Shown: positions 12,270 to 62,925, counted from the first letter of the stretch. The stretch is 64,000 bases of DNA from Ridgeia piscesae (GCA_025642075.2 JAODUO010000157.1:346001-410000); one strand, 5' to 3'. Made by a program: numbers and translations. The notes: generated from the letters alone by a model not told the origin.

Positions 12270-12725
12270 ATAGTATTGTGCCATTTGTGGTAAGCCTAGA
12301 TCAAGTCAGTGACTTTAATATGCTGCATATAGTAACCAGAAACTGGTACTGTCCAAATGTGTGCTTGATACAGTTCATTTGTTTTGCTATAATAGACCTC
12401 CAGGACAGGACCAGGGCCATATTATTCTGCACGAATTTCAGTGATCTGTCAAAATCAAATGGTCCACTAACCCAAGCCAAACAGTTTCTGTTTCCGAAGT
12501 GTTGTCAATTTCTGATATTTCTCCATCTTTGCTTGTCAAAATATACTTGGTGTCGTACTTTCTTTGATCGACCATATATGTTAGATATTTGCAGTGCGTT
12601 GGATTGAAATTTATTTAACCACGATGTTAATTTGCCGATACCTTCTTGTAAGTCTTCTTGCCATGGCCATTTCATTTCTCTCGTCTCAGTGTACTTTTAT
12701 TATCATTGGCGAATATTTTTAGTAC
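12270..12725 (-). pseudogene. Decayed LINE reverse-transcriptase fragment
   Basis: Reading the minus strand from about 12725, a block KIFANDNKS resembles a mutated LFADDTK box. After several stops and frame changes the typical post-palm segment appears: LAWVSGPFDFDRSLKFVQNN, equivalent to LGVWVSGNLKFDKHVK in CR1/Rex-like LINEs. It is a short, heavily decayed relic lying just upstream of WDR6. Confidence 0.5.
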
Positions 12726-12917
12726 AATGTCTTGATACATTACTGTGATTGCCCAAAAGTATGCTAACCATAGCAGCCAGTAGTAATAGTTAATGATTTT
12801 TAATCTTGAATATAAAATTACATTAATAACCACTGATTTGGGGTGGCTATTAGGAAAATGATGGATTATAAGATTTGATTTCTTGTGTGCAGAGCTTGGC
12901 TCTGTGAATAGTCAGTG

Positions 12918-12980
12918 ACACACACACACACACGCACGCACGCACGCACGCACCACACACACACACACACACACACACAA
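12918..12980. repeat. (CA)n/(CGCA)n microsatellite
   Basis: Short compound microsatellite about 85 bp upstream of the WDR6 start codon, probably in the 5' UTR intron or promoter. Confidence 0.9.
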
Positions 12981-13064
12981 TAATACCTCAGTATAATACA
13001 TGTTCATTGTTTGTTGTAGGTTAGCTGTGGACGTCTGTTGGGAGGTGAGACAGTGGCTTGAGAA

Positions 13065-51678
<38,614 letters not shown>

Positions 51679-52148
51679 CGTAACTCAACAGTGTCAACTA
51701 GTTGTTTGTGGTGTTGGACTAGACACTTGAGATGACATGACTTCACATGTCAACTGGCTATCTGTGGTGTTGGACTACAGTGTTGAGATGACATGACTTC
51801 ACATTGTCAACTGACAGTCTGTGATGTTGGACTACAGTGTTGAGATGACATGACTTCACATTGTCAACTGGCTGTCTGTGTGTTGGACTACAGTGTTGAG
51901 ATGACATGACTTACAGTGTCGACATGGTATCAACTGTGTTGGACTATAGTTTCTCGATGACATCACAGTGTCAATGCACTTTGTGGTGACACAAATGTAG
52001 TGTCTTCTGCTGATGTGACATCATCAACACAGTGTCACTAGCATTCATTTAGTCACGCCGTACAGTGACACCAGAGTCATGACATTGACATACTTGTCAG
52101 TCACAGTGACATTGGACTCAAAGTGTTCGTCCTCAACAATTAGCAAAT

Positions 52149-52154
52149 AATAAA
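52149..52154 (+). terminator. Probable WDR6 poly(A) signal AATAAA
   Basis: First good AATAAA after the stop codon, about 470 nt downstream. It would give a 3' UTR that includes the last-exon repeats. Confidence 0.55.
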
Positions 52155-53102
52155 ACAATCCGCTAGTGCATTCATTTGGAGCTGTGATTTATTTGTGAAC
52201 ACAACGACTAATTATAACAAAACAGCAGCACATGTGTTTGATTTATTGATTGATTGCTGTACAATTATGAATGATCAATGCAAGGTTTCAGTACACATTA
52301 AACGTTAACCCTTTAGAGATGTTGACATTTTAATTAAATATAAATTCTAATTCCCCACACCAAGTTATATATTCAGAAAACATTTCCTATTTATAGGCCA
52401 CACCATAAATAACCTTTACAATTCACAAATAGACAGTTTCAAAATGACACGTACCGGATAATGATGTAATAGAAAGCACTACACACACGAGGTATTGAAG
52501 TCCTGCTTGTCATAGTGCAGTTTCAGGCAGTCATGGATTGCAACAGGTTGGCCAGTTGTGGGCAGTGGGGGCTAAAGGGTTAATCCAACGTTTCTAAGAC
52601 GTCACATAAATAAGACTAGAAATGTGCACGCAGCCTGCTGAATGACAGTCAGCTGAAAGTACCCCCCACCCTTCGTAGCAAAATGTAATAATAATATCAA
52701 TAACATATTTCTAGCGATGAAACAATACAAGTACTAAAAATAAAAACATAAACAAGCTTGTTGCAAGTTGTGTAAAATATGCAACCGTACCCATGAAAAT
52801 AAATTACACCTATAATTTAATAATACATTAGGCTCCATTCACCTGTGGTGCAACAAACCAAGGCCAATGGTTTTGTTATTACCAGTAGTTTGTGTTAACT
52901 CATTTGCAGATGACAACAAGTTCCCGATAGTGACTACTCTCTCGTGAACCAAATATAATGCTGCCATTTTGCCTGTGGAGAAACCCTCGCCAGTCAGGGA
53001 GTACTGTGAAAAACTAAATATTACATAATAAGTCCCCTTGTGTTTTCTGAAATACATCTACAATTGCTTGTGTTTTCGTCAGCAGCCACCAGTCTAAGTA
53101 AG
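52155..53102. other. Intergenic DNA between WDR6 and the 38-bp array
   Basis: AT-rich and without recognised genes. A minus-strand frame at 53057-52839 follows an acceptor-like TTTCTCCACAG but has no donor partner or known motif. Confidence 0.55.
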
Positions 53103-56100
53103 GACCAACACAACATTGTTGGTGTTCCAACAGTGTTTAGGACCAACACAACATTGTTGGTGTTCCAACAGTGTTTAGGACCAACACAACATTGTTGCTG
53201 GTCCAACAGTGTTTAGGACCAACACAACATTGTTGGTGTTCCAACAGTGTTTAGGACCAACACAACATTGTTGGTGTTCCAACAGTGTTTAGGACCAACA
53301 CAACATTGTTGCTGGTCCAACAGTGTTTAGGACCAACACAACATTGTTGGTGTTCCAACAGTGTTTACGACCAACACAACATTGTTGGTGGTCCAACAGT
53401 GTTTAGGACCAACACAACATTGTTGCTGGTTTCCCAAAAGTGTTTAGGACCAACACAACATTGTTGGTGTTCCAACAGTGTTTAGGACCAACACAACATT
53501 GTTGCTGGTCCAACAGTGTTTAGGACCAACACAACATTGTTGGTGTTCCAACAGTGTTTAGGACCAACACAACATTGTTGCTGGTTTCCCAAAAGTGTTT
53601 AGGACCAACACAACATTGTTGGTGTTCCAACAGTGTTTAGGACCAACACAACATTGTTGCTGGTTTCCCAAAAGTGTTTAGGACCAACACAACATTGTTG
53701 CTGGTCCAACAGTGTTTAGGACCAACACAACATTGTTGGTGTTCCAACAGTGTTTAGGACCAACACAACATTGTTGGTGTTCCAACAGTGTTTAGGACCA
53801 ACACAACATTGTTGGTGTTCCAACAGTGTTTAGGACCAACACAACATTGTTGCTGGTCCAACAGTGTTTAGGACCAACACAACATTGTTGCTGGTTTCCC
53901 AAAAGTGTTTAGGACCAACACAACATTGTTGCTGGTCCAACAGTGTTTAGGACCAACACAACATTGTTGGTGTTCCAACAGGTGGGGTTTAGGACCAACA
54001 CAACATTGTTGGTGGTTTCCCAAAAGTGTTTAGGACCAACACAACATTGTTGCTGGTCCAACAGTGTTTAGGACCAACACAACATTGTTGCTGGTCCAAC
54101 AGTGTTTAGGACCAACACAACATTGTTGGTGGTTTCCCAAAAGTGTTTAGGACCAACACAACAATGTTGGTGTTCAAATGTTTGGAAAAAAACACGTTCT
54201 TCCCAAATTATTTGGACCAACAAAAAATTGTTGCTTTTTTAACCCTTGTTTAAAAAAAAACATTTTTTTAACATTTTAAACCCAAACAACTGAGTTGGTG
54301 AATAACATGAGGACCCCAAACCCAAAAAGTGAGGACCAAAAAAACAGCTTTGTGCCAACAAGTGTTTAGGACCTATCACAACATGTGGTAATGGTCCTGA
54401 CATGTGGCCAACGACATCTGGGCCAAAATGAGGACCCAAAGTCCACTTTTTGTGGCCAAAAGTGTTTATGTCCATTCACAAAGTGGTGTTCCGAAACAGT
54501 TTTGGGCCAACGTTTGGGGTTCCCAAAGTTTGTGGCCAACACCTTGTTAGCTGTTCCCAGGTTTGGACCATTCACCTTTAAGGTGTTCAAACAGTCCTTT
54601 TAGGGCAACACAACATTTCTTCAAGGTCCAAAAGTTTAGGCCACAGGATTGTAGCCCAAAAGTGTTTGGACCAAAACAAAATTGATTTGTGTTCCCCGTG
54701 TTTGGACCATTCACAAAATAAGTTAGGGGAATCCAAAATTTTGGCCAGTCACCATTTTTCGTTCCAAATCGTCATTTAGGAACCATTCACAACATTGTCA
54801 GTGGTCCATTCACTGTTTAGGAAACACAAAATTTTGCCTGGGCCTGAAGTGTTTGGACCAACACAACAGTTTAATGTTCCTCACATGTTTTTGGAAAAAC
54901 AACATTACTCGCTGGTCCAACGTGTTTGGACCATTCACAACATTGTTGGTGAGTCCAAAATTTTTTCGCCAACACAACATTGTCAAGTATTAAAAGTTTA
55001 GGCCAAAACAAATTTTCTGGTCCAACAAACGTTTGGGAAAAAAAACTGGTAACAGTTTTAGGCCCCTTTTTTTTCCAACAGTTTTAATCTACACTTAATT
55101 TTTGGTCCAAATTTTAGGACCACTCACAAACTGGTCCAAAATTTTTTAAACCCCCATTGTTGGGCCAACCCCTGTTCAGGACCCACACAACCTACGCTGG
55201 CCCCAACCCTGTTCAGGACCCCCCCACAACCTACGCTGGCCACCCCGCCCCTGGACCCCCCCACAACCTACGCTGGCCAACCCCCCTACCCCTGGCCAAC
55301 CCACCTCACCCCTGGTCCCACCCCTGTTCAGGACCAACACAACATTCGTTGCTGGCCAACAGTGTTTAGGACCAACACAACATTCTCTGGCCTCCAACAG
55401 TGTTTAGGACCAACACAACATTGTTGGTGTTCCAACAGTGTTTAGGACCAACACAACATTGTTGGTGTTCCAACAGTGTTTAGGACCAACACAACATTGT
55501 TGCTGGTCCAACAGTGTTTAGGACCAACACAACATTGTTGGTGTTCCAACAGTGTTTAGGACCAACACAACATTGTTGGTGTTCCAACAGTGTTTAGGAC
55601 CAACACAACATTGTTGTGTCCAACAGTGTTTAGGACCAACACAACATTGTTGGTGTTCCAACAGTGTTTAGGACCAACACAACATTGTTGCTGGTCCAAC
55701 AGTGTTTAGGACCAACACAACATTGTTGGTGTTCCAACAGTGTTTAGGACCAACACAACATTGTTGCTGGTCCAACAGTGTTTAGGACCAACACAACATT
55801 GTTGCTGGTCCAACAGTGTTTAGGACCAACACAACATTGTTGGTGTTCCAACAGTGTTTAGGACCAACACAACATTGTTGGTGTTCCAACAGTGTTTAGG
55901 ACCAACACAACATTGTTGCTGGTCCAACAGTGTTTAGGACCAACACAACATTGTTGGTGTTCCAACAGTGTTTAGGACCAACACAACATTGTTGGTGTTC
56001 CAACAGTGTTTAGGACCAACACAACATTGTTGCTGGTCCAACTGTGTTTAGGACCAACACAACATTGTTGCTGGTCCAACAGTGTTTAGGACCAACACAA

Positions 56101-56180
56101 CATTGTTGGTGTTCCAACAGTGTTTAGGACCAACACAACATTGTTGGTGTTCCAACAGTGTTTAGGACCAACACAACAAT
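53103..56180. repeat. Minisatellite, 38-bp unit, between WDR6 and SPEF1
   Basis: Unit AGGACCAACACAACATTGTT followed by GGTGTTCCAACAGTGTTT; a second form has GCTGGT for GGTGTT, and a third GCTGGTTTCCCAAAAG. The two main forms alternate irregularly. CCAACACAACATTGTTGGTG is almost self-complementary, so single strands can form hairpins. The array is well ordered at 53103-54170 and 55330-56180; the middle is disturbed. Confidence 0.95.
54171..55330. other. Disturbed part of the 38-bp array, likely chimeric consensus
   Basis: The segment mixes the 38-bp unit with sequence that belongs to 56190-57450, in the same order. Compare ACATTTTAAACCCAAACAAC with the 56280 region, CATGTGGTAATGGTCCTGAC (54380) with CATGTGGTAATGGTCACTTG (56402), CAGTTTTAGGCCCCTTTTTT (55050) with CAGTTTTAGGCCTGTTTTTT (57074), and the TGGCCAACCCACC block (55300) with the 57200-57440 array. 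This is what averaging misplaced reads would give. Confidence 0.7.
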
Positions 56181-56534
56181 GCTCCTCTTGTTGAATGTTG
56201 GACAAACACGTCTTCATAATTATATCATAACAGACAAATTGTTGCAATAAATTGTACCATTGTAAGAAAAAACATTTCAAAATTTTACCAAAGAACTGAG
56301 AATACCTAGGAATGAAATATACATGAAACCCCATAACAACAAGTGACACCACAAAACAGCTCATGCTAACAATGTGTATCTCATGTGATTTCACTATCAC
56401 AGCATGTGGTAATGGTCACTTGACATGTGCCGTGACGACATCTGTCATATGATGACAACGGTCCACTCTGTGCCACCGTCCTATGTCCAGTTCTCAAGCG
56501 TGCCCGAAATGACAGTTATTGACCGTGCGTAGGA
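56181..56534. other. SPEF1 3' flank
   Basis: Between the array and the SPEF1 stop codon; presumably the SPEF1 3' UTR. I see no clear minus-strand AATAAA here. Confidence 0.5.
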
Positions 56535-59500
56535 TCAGCGTTTGGTGGCCTTCATGGCCGGCTTCAGCTGCTTCTCCAGTTGGTCCAGTTTCACCTGAAG
56601 GTCATCAATACGGACGTCCTTCAGATGCACAAGATGCTCAAGACGTCTCACCTTAGCCTGCAGGATCTGTAGCCCAGAGTGAAGTCACATTCACTTGATA
56701 TGTCAGTGAAGTCGCATTCATTCACTAAGTTAGTGAAATCACATTCACTTGCCATGTCACCGATGTCGCATTCACTCGTCATATTAGAGAAGTCGCATTC
56801 ACCCACTATGTCAGTGAAGTCGCATTCACTCGCTATGTCAGAGAAATCACATTTACTCGCCATGTCACTGAAGTCGCATTCACTCATCACATCAGTGAAA
56901 TCGCATTCACTCACTATGTCAGTGAAGTCGCATTCACTCGCTATGAACGTGAAGTCGCATTCACTCACTATGTCAGTGAAGTCACATTCACTCGCCACAT
57001 CAGCACACATACCTGTCAAGTATTATGATTTAGCCATACAATGCAAAAAACAACCGTTGAAAGAAAACCGTGCAGTTTTAGGCCTGTTTTTTTTGTTTTA
57101 ATTTACTCTTAATTTTTGGGGAAATTTGCTGATGGGCTCACTCATCAAACTCTCACTCAACCCCCCTCTGGCCACACCCACTTCACCCCTGGCCCCACCC
57201 ACCTCACCCCTGGCCCCAACCACTTCACCCCTGGCCCCACCCACCTCACCCCTGGCCACCTCACCCCTGGCCCCACCCACCTCACCCCTGGCCACACCCA
57301 CCTCACCCCTGGCCACACCCACCTCACCCCTGGCCCCACCCACTTCACCCCTGGCCACACCCACCTCACCCCTGGCCACACCCACTTCACCCCTGGCCTC
57401 ACCCACTTCACCTCTGGCCCTACCCACTTCACCCCTGGCCACACCCACCTGGATGGTTTCCTCCTTCACTAGGAGCTCCTGTTCCTTCTCCTCAACCAGC
57501 ACCTTGGGCACCATGGCTGCCTTCAGGGATGTCTGGGAGTAGCTGTCTCCCACCTTCTCCACGTCCCCACCCATGTCCTTCCTGCAGCACGAGGGAGAAT
57601 TTGACACTAGGGAAGGACGACAGAGTTCAGCATGCATCATCCAGACATAAGTAAGTTTGTAGTGTGTAGACGTAACAGGGCGGCACTGTGCAAGTGAAAG
57701 GAACAGGAAAGGAAGCTGGTGCATTGTGGGAAATAAACATGGAGGAACCAGTCTGCAAACCAATCAGCGCACTCACACAGATGGGATTAATATAATTCTA
57801 TCTCACTCGATTTAGCGCCATTTTTCTAAGAAAAAGCAACAGCATGAGTTATTGTACAAATGTCACAAAAGGAATTTTTTGTTACATATATTTGTTCTTG
57901 GAGATGTCATATTGCAGTAGTATTGTAACATTTTTATATAGTTAACCATTATCAACAGATACTTCAGATACCTCTCTCACAAATTACACATTTAGCTTAG
58001 GTTGAAACCCTCCATACCAATACATCATTACATGATGTGGGTATTTTCAAGTTCTAAAGTGTTTATTAACTTCAATTTCCACTGTTCATATAAAAAACAT
58101 TGTAGCAGTGTTTACATTATGATATGAAGTGATCAATTAATCCTCCCCTCGTATGATTAATTTTGTGTGAAAAGGTTTTTTTACTTTATGACTCAACCCC
58201 CTAATAGAGATGTGGTTGTTTGTTAAACGATGATGTCCATTTCTCTTCAATACACAGTGAAAGTGCTACTTGATTCCACTGGTCAGCTACATCCAAATAT
58301 AAACGATGTTTGTGTGTGTGGTGTGTGTGTGGTGTATGGTGTGTGTGTAGTGTGCAGTGGGTGTGTGGTGTGTGTATGTATGTGTGTGGTGTATGTGTGT
58401 GTGTGTGTGTGGTGTGTGTATGTATGTGTGTGGTGTATGTGTGTGGTGTGTGTATGTATGTGTGTGGTATGTGTGTGTGGTGTATATGGGTGTGTGTGTT
58501 GTGTGTGTATGTATGTGTGTGGTATGTGTGTGTGGTGTATATGGGTGTGTGTGCGTGCATGCGTGCGTGCATGCATGCGTGCCTATGTGCATGTGTGTGT
58601 GTAAGACTTACTTGTGATGACGCAGTTCTTTTGATTCCTTGTCGTGTTTCTTTGGTGAACCTAGTGAAACACAACACAATGTTAATTCCATCTACAATGA
58701 TCATTTCATGTAATTATGATTTTAGTTATGCTATACTAAAGTCATTACAATATTAACTCGTACCTAAATGCTGTTAAAATCAATTTGTTTTGCTATAACA
58801 TGATAAACATATCTGTCAGATGCAGGGGAAATGCATGAAATTGTATTAATTAATCTCTACAACCATACTATGGTTTACATGTCAATTTGTCAAACACGTT
58901 CCAATGAATTTTGCTATCATCGTATATGATAATCAGACCTTTCATATCTTGGTCAACTTCAGGTTTTTCGCTGTTTTTTGTGCCGTCTTGTGGCCGATGT
59001 TTTGTCCGCTTCTGCTCAAACACATATCGGTCGATTTTTCGCCGTAACATCATAAGGAAATGCTCCACAGCCCACGGGCGAGACTCAACAATGTTTTTGA
59101 CGACATCATCGGCAATCTCGAATTCCAGTTTCTTGAATACTTTTCTGAAAGATAAACAATAAGTCAGTTATTTGTAAAAGTACTTGAACATATTATGAAA
59201 GCTTCACTCCATGTGGACATGCATTAAAATACAAAACATGTAACTACTGATTCAAGCCAATCCCAAGTTTAGCTTTGGTGGTAGAAGATCAAATAACTCT
59301 CTGACAAATTGACCATAATCCAAACATGACCAATATTATCACTTTCACATATAAAAAACTGTAATAGAATCGCAAAGTAGAAAAAAACTCTAAAATGCTG
59401 ACAGTCTATCTGCTCCTAATTTGTGATTTATTAATGAATGTTCTCAAGATTATAGCAATTACCTTGATGGTCATCACCATCCAAATTGCTTCAGTTGTAG

Positions 59501-60996
59501 GTACTTTATTAAGGCTCACAACAATGTTAGATTTTTTTTACCCTTGAGCATGTTTAAAAAGTACATATAACATTCAGACCTTTCCAAAACATTATTGCCA
59601 ATATTGCTCTAAGGCCAGCTTCATGAATTACCCACAATATCCTTTGATGTTCAACGATCTCCCATTTACCCACACTTATTATGGGATAGAGGAAGAGACC
59701 ACCTTAAATCAACAATCATCTTATTAGTGTATTACTGGACCCGTCAAGCTGAAATAAACAAGCGAAAACCAAGGAAATGGGCAAGTTACAGACGGCTGTC
59801 ACAGGAGAGGGTAATACTGCATCAGAAATCAGCACTCACTCGTACCTGTTCAAAAGTTGCCAGTTGATGAGTCTCTGGTCCATGCGACTGGATGGGACAT
59901 AGTTATGTAACTCCACCAGTCTGGGCCCATAGATGTGAACTATCTCTGCCACCATAACTGGCGGCACGGTTGAAAACAGAAGCAGTTAAAAAACAATACC
60001 ATTCTGTTAGTAAAGTAAGGGACACACAAAGCCAGTAGACACTATAGATGTATATGTTTGAGGCTGTTGCATTCTGGTGTTAGTTGATTACCTGTTAAGT
60101 AAACTCCAGTTCCTCAGTTTATTGTCCATGCAGTTAGCAGGTGAGTAGTTGTGTAGCTCAACCAGACGTGGACAGAAGTGCTTGACCACTTCTGCCACTA
60201 ACACTGTAACAAATGAACAATTACACTAAGTTAACACTGAAAGTCTGTAACACAGATGACAGATCATATTAACACACAGGATATGTTAGGTAAGCATTGT
60301 AACACAGGTGAAAGATCACATTAACACATTGGTTAGGTTAACACTGTAACACTGATGACAGATCATACTAACACACAGGACATGTTAGAATAACTGTAAC
60401 ACAGATGACAGACTGCACTAACACACAGCACATATATTAGGTTAACACTGTAACACAGGTGACAGAATGAAATAAGATACATAATATGTTAGGTTAACAC
60501 TGTAGTAACACAGATGACAGATCACACTAACACGTGTTTTGTTAACGATGTAAAATATTAACATACATATGACATCTAAGACTGCACTTGAATTCCATTT
60601 ATGGAAACAGCATGTGGGGATGTGGTACATTACAAAACCATTGATATAGTGTCTAGTGAATATTAACAGGAGTTATTCCATGTGTTGAAGCCAATGTATT
60701 TTTTCAACTGATGTAGATAGTCAAGTCATATCCACACAGCAATTTATTAAGAAAATCCTAGAATTAAGTCGTGTCATTTGAAGAGGCATATCTCCCTTTC
60801 CGCATGCTGTTTCCATAAATATATGGATATTTTTTGAATTCATGCTTAAAATAGACGACATGTCAGGTTAAATGTTTTAAGTGCACTCACCCCCATCGGC
60901 AAAGTCTCTTTTAAGATCTCTCTTTGGTCTCGACAGTGGTATAGTGTCTACCCAGCTGTACAAATCTTCCAACATATCTTCCCCAATATCGCCCAT
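56535..60996 (-). CDS. SPEF1: SPEF1/CLAMP, ciliary microtubule-binding protein with alternative exon 2
   Basis: SPEF1 binds and bundles microtubules in motile cilia and flagella and in epithelial cells. Coding exons: 60996-60891, 60203-60092 (2a) or 59957-59846 (2b), 59144-58939, 58660-58612, 57581-57449, 56666-56535. Using one exon 2, all phases fit and give 245 aa (human about 236). Exon 1 gives MGDIGEDMLEDLYSWVDTIP and LSRPKRDLKRDFADG; exon 2 the VLVAEVVKHFCPRLVELHNY segment; exon 3 RKVFKKLEFEIADDVV: together the CH domain. A charged linker follows (exons 3-5, VPKVLVEEKEQELLVKEE). The last exon, AKVRRLEHLVHLKDVRIDDL, is the conserved C-terminal coiled coil. The exon 3 donor (AAAG|GTCTGA) is weak; if unused, the frame runs on to a stop at 58868. 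It converges with WDR6. Confidence 0.94.
56684..57005. repeat. Minisatellite, about 27-bp unit, at the acceptor end of SPEF1 intron 5
   Basis: Unit GTCGCATTCACTCACTATGT plus CAGTGAA. Both strands carry open frames (SECDFTDIV on the minus, KSHSLTMSV on the plus) because the length is a multiple of three; these are not genes. On the minus strand the array ends about 17 bp before exon 6. Confidence 0.94.
57160..57448. repeat. Minisatellite, 21-bp unit, at the donor of SPEF1 exon 5
   Basis: On the minus strand about 14 units of GTGGGTGTGGCCAGGGGTGA plus A/G start at the exon 5 donor itself (CAG|GTGGGTGTGG). Each unit recreates a GAG|GTGGGT donor and reads VGVARGE in frame with exon 5. One unit is shortened to 15 bp. 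Confidence 0.93.
58308..58605. repeat. GT-rich microsatellite, SPEF1 intron 4
   Basis: Imperfect (GT)n/(GTAT)n and (GTGC)n directly beside the exon 4 donor (exon ends at 58612). The His/Thr and Cys/Val frames are artefacts. Confidence 0.92.
59160..59845. other. SPEF1 intron 2, nothing recognised
   Basis: AT-rich intron between exon 2b and exon 3 without a repeat or transposon I can name. Confidence 0.6.
59846..59957 (-). CDS. SPEF1: SPEF1 exon 2b, alternative CH-domain exon
   Basis: 112 nt, acceptor GTGCCGCCAG, donor AACAG|GTACGA. Reads VMVAEIVHIYGP, RLVELHNYVPSSRMDQR, LINWQLLNR. Length, phase and conserved positions (VAE, PRLVELHNY, NW, LLNR) match exon 2a, with many substitutions between them. 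No stop or frameshift. Confidence 0.9.
60092..60203 (-). CDS. SPEF1: SPEF1 exon 2a, alternative CH-domain exon
   Basis: 112 nt, acceptor TTTGTTACAG, donor AACAG|GTAATC. Reads VLVAEVVKHFCP, RLVELHNYSPANCMDNK, LRNWSLLNR, closer to vertebrate SPEF1 (HNYVPANS, NWGHLNRK) at SPAN but less so at others. The 134-nt intron to exon 2b is short. Confidence 0.9.
60205..60545. repeat. Degenerate tandem repeats before SPEF1 exon 2a
   Basis: Units of about 50-57 bp (TTAACACTGTAACACAGATG then ACAGATCACACTAACACACA). On the minus strand each unit carries TGTTACAGTGTTA, the same sequence as the true exon 2a acceptor (TTGTTACAG|TGTTAGTG). The repeats probably arose from that splice site. Confidence 0.8.
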
Positions 60997-61611
60997 TTTG
61001 AATTGACGATTCGATAATTAAGTTATGCTATTAAAATTCTATTGACAAAGATGAAATATCACAGTTGCTCATTCCAATATCATAACATCAAAATTCTCAT
61101 AACAAAGAATGCCATCCTGGTCGATGTAACGTACATGACGGTATAATTTTACAACAGTTTTATTCAACCACACTCGATCGTTCTCGATCTAGTTCACGGC
61201 AGTTGGAATGTTGACAATTTTTTTGTTAGGCGTTCCTGAAATCCTGCGATAATTATTTGGTGAGATGCGGACTTGTCAATATTATACTGCCAAATATAGT
61301 TACTGTACCTATAATTTTGTTATGATAAGTTAATGTAAGCTCTGTTATTGTAGTATGTGTGTTTTTGTTGTCAATAGCAACATGAGGGTCGTCCCTCTAT
61401 CGGATCATGCAACAATGATAGTTCTTAACTATTCCGATAGAGGGCAAAAGTCGTGTTCAGAGCTAGTATAATCACGGACTTATATGCTTATGTGCATATA
61501 AGTCCGTGGTATAATCACGAATCTAAGAGTAAGTAAAAGCTTTATTACCTGATGAAAACCATGTCACGTGGTAAGTCGTGATTTTCAAACGGCTATCATC
61601 ACCCAACACTT
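60997..61611. promoter_or_regulatory. SPEF1 upstream region with two stem-loops
   Basis: Presumed SPEF1 promoter. Two perfect inverted repeats lie about 400-510 bp upstream of the ATG: CCCTCTATCGG (61393-61403) with CCGATAGAGGG (61434-61444), and a 15-bp arm CACGGACTTATATGC (61473-61487) with GCATATAAGTCCGTG (61494-61508). They may be remains of a small MITE. No clear RFX X-box was seen. Confidence 0.4.
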
Positions 61612-61736
61612 ACATACATACATTATATATACATACATGCATACATACATACATACATACATACATACATACATACATACATACATACATACATACATAC
61701 ATACATACATACATACTTACTTACATACATACTTAC

Positions 61737-61767
<31 letters not shown>

Positions 61768-61836
61768 CAAACATACATACATACATACATACATACATAC
61801 ATACATACATACATACATACATACATACATACTTAC

Positions 61837-61867
<31 letters not shown>

Positions 61868-61952
61868 CATACATACATACATACATACATACATACATAC
61901 ATACATACATACATACATACATACATACATACATACATACATACATACATAC
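61612..61952. repeat. (CATA)n microsatellite
   Basis: About 80 tetramers interrupted by a few CTTA and CAAA units; it opens low-complexity frames on both strands. Confidence 0.96.
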
Positions 61953-62185
61953 ACTAAAGCTTTATATAAAATACATATATTACAATAATACTAATAAAAG
62001 CACGTAATAGTAATACATAAATTAAATAAGAAGTGTGTAATTAAATTTGTTATAAAATGTTATGAAAAAACATGTCATTGCAAACTAAAAGGTGCAGCGG
62101 CGTTCATTACCCACTGGTATAAATTCCCGCCCTAAAATCGATCCGGGAGATTGACCCCCACAACAACACGGAAGTGTACGTGCGA

Positions 62186-62610
<425 letters not shown>

Positions 62611-62635
62611 CTCACATCTTCTTAGACTTCAACCA

Positions 62636-62639
62636 CTAG

Positions 62640-62701
<62 letters not shown>

Positions 62702-62706
62702 TACTT

Positions 62707-62738
<32 letters not shown>

Positions 62739-62739
62739 T

Positions 62740-62816
<77 letters not shown>

Positions 62817-62925
62817 TTATTTACTACTACTACTACTACTACTACTATTATCTATTATTATCTACTACTACTACTACTACTACTAGTAGTAGTAGTAGTA
62901 GTAGTAGTAGTACTACTACAACTAA
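62636..62925. repeat. (CTA)n microsatellite with an inverted end
   Basis: Long ACT/CTA run; at 62880-62910 it switches to (AGT)n, the reverse complement, so the end can fold back on the rest. Confidence 0.95.

Noticed and set aside
12278..12607. 109-aa + strand frame upstream of WDR6
   Set aside because: Antisense of a decayed LINE RT fragment on the minus strand.
52839..53057. Minus-strand frame after an acceptor-like TTTCTCCACAG (KMAALYLVHERVVTIGN)
   Set aside because: No partner exon, lies beyond the SPEF1 stop codon, and no known motif.
57098..57763. 221-aa minus-strand frame through SPEF1 exon 5 and the 21-bp array
   Set aside because: It is exon 5 plus intron read-through; the next exon in phase (56666-56535) carries the conserved SPEF1 C-terminus. 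Kept only as a possible alternative-donor finding.
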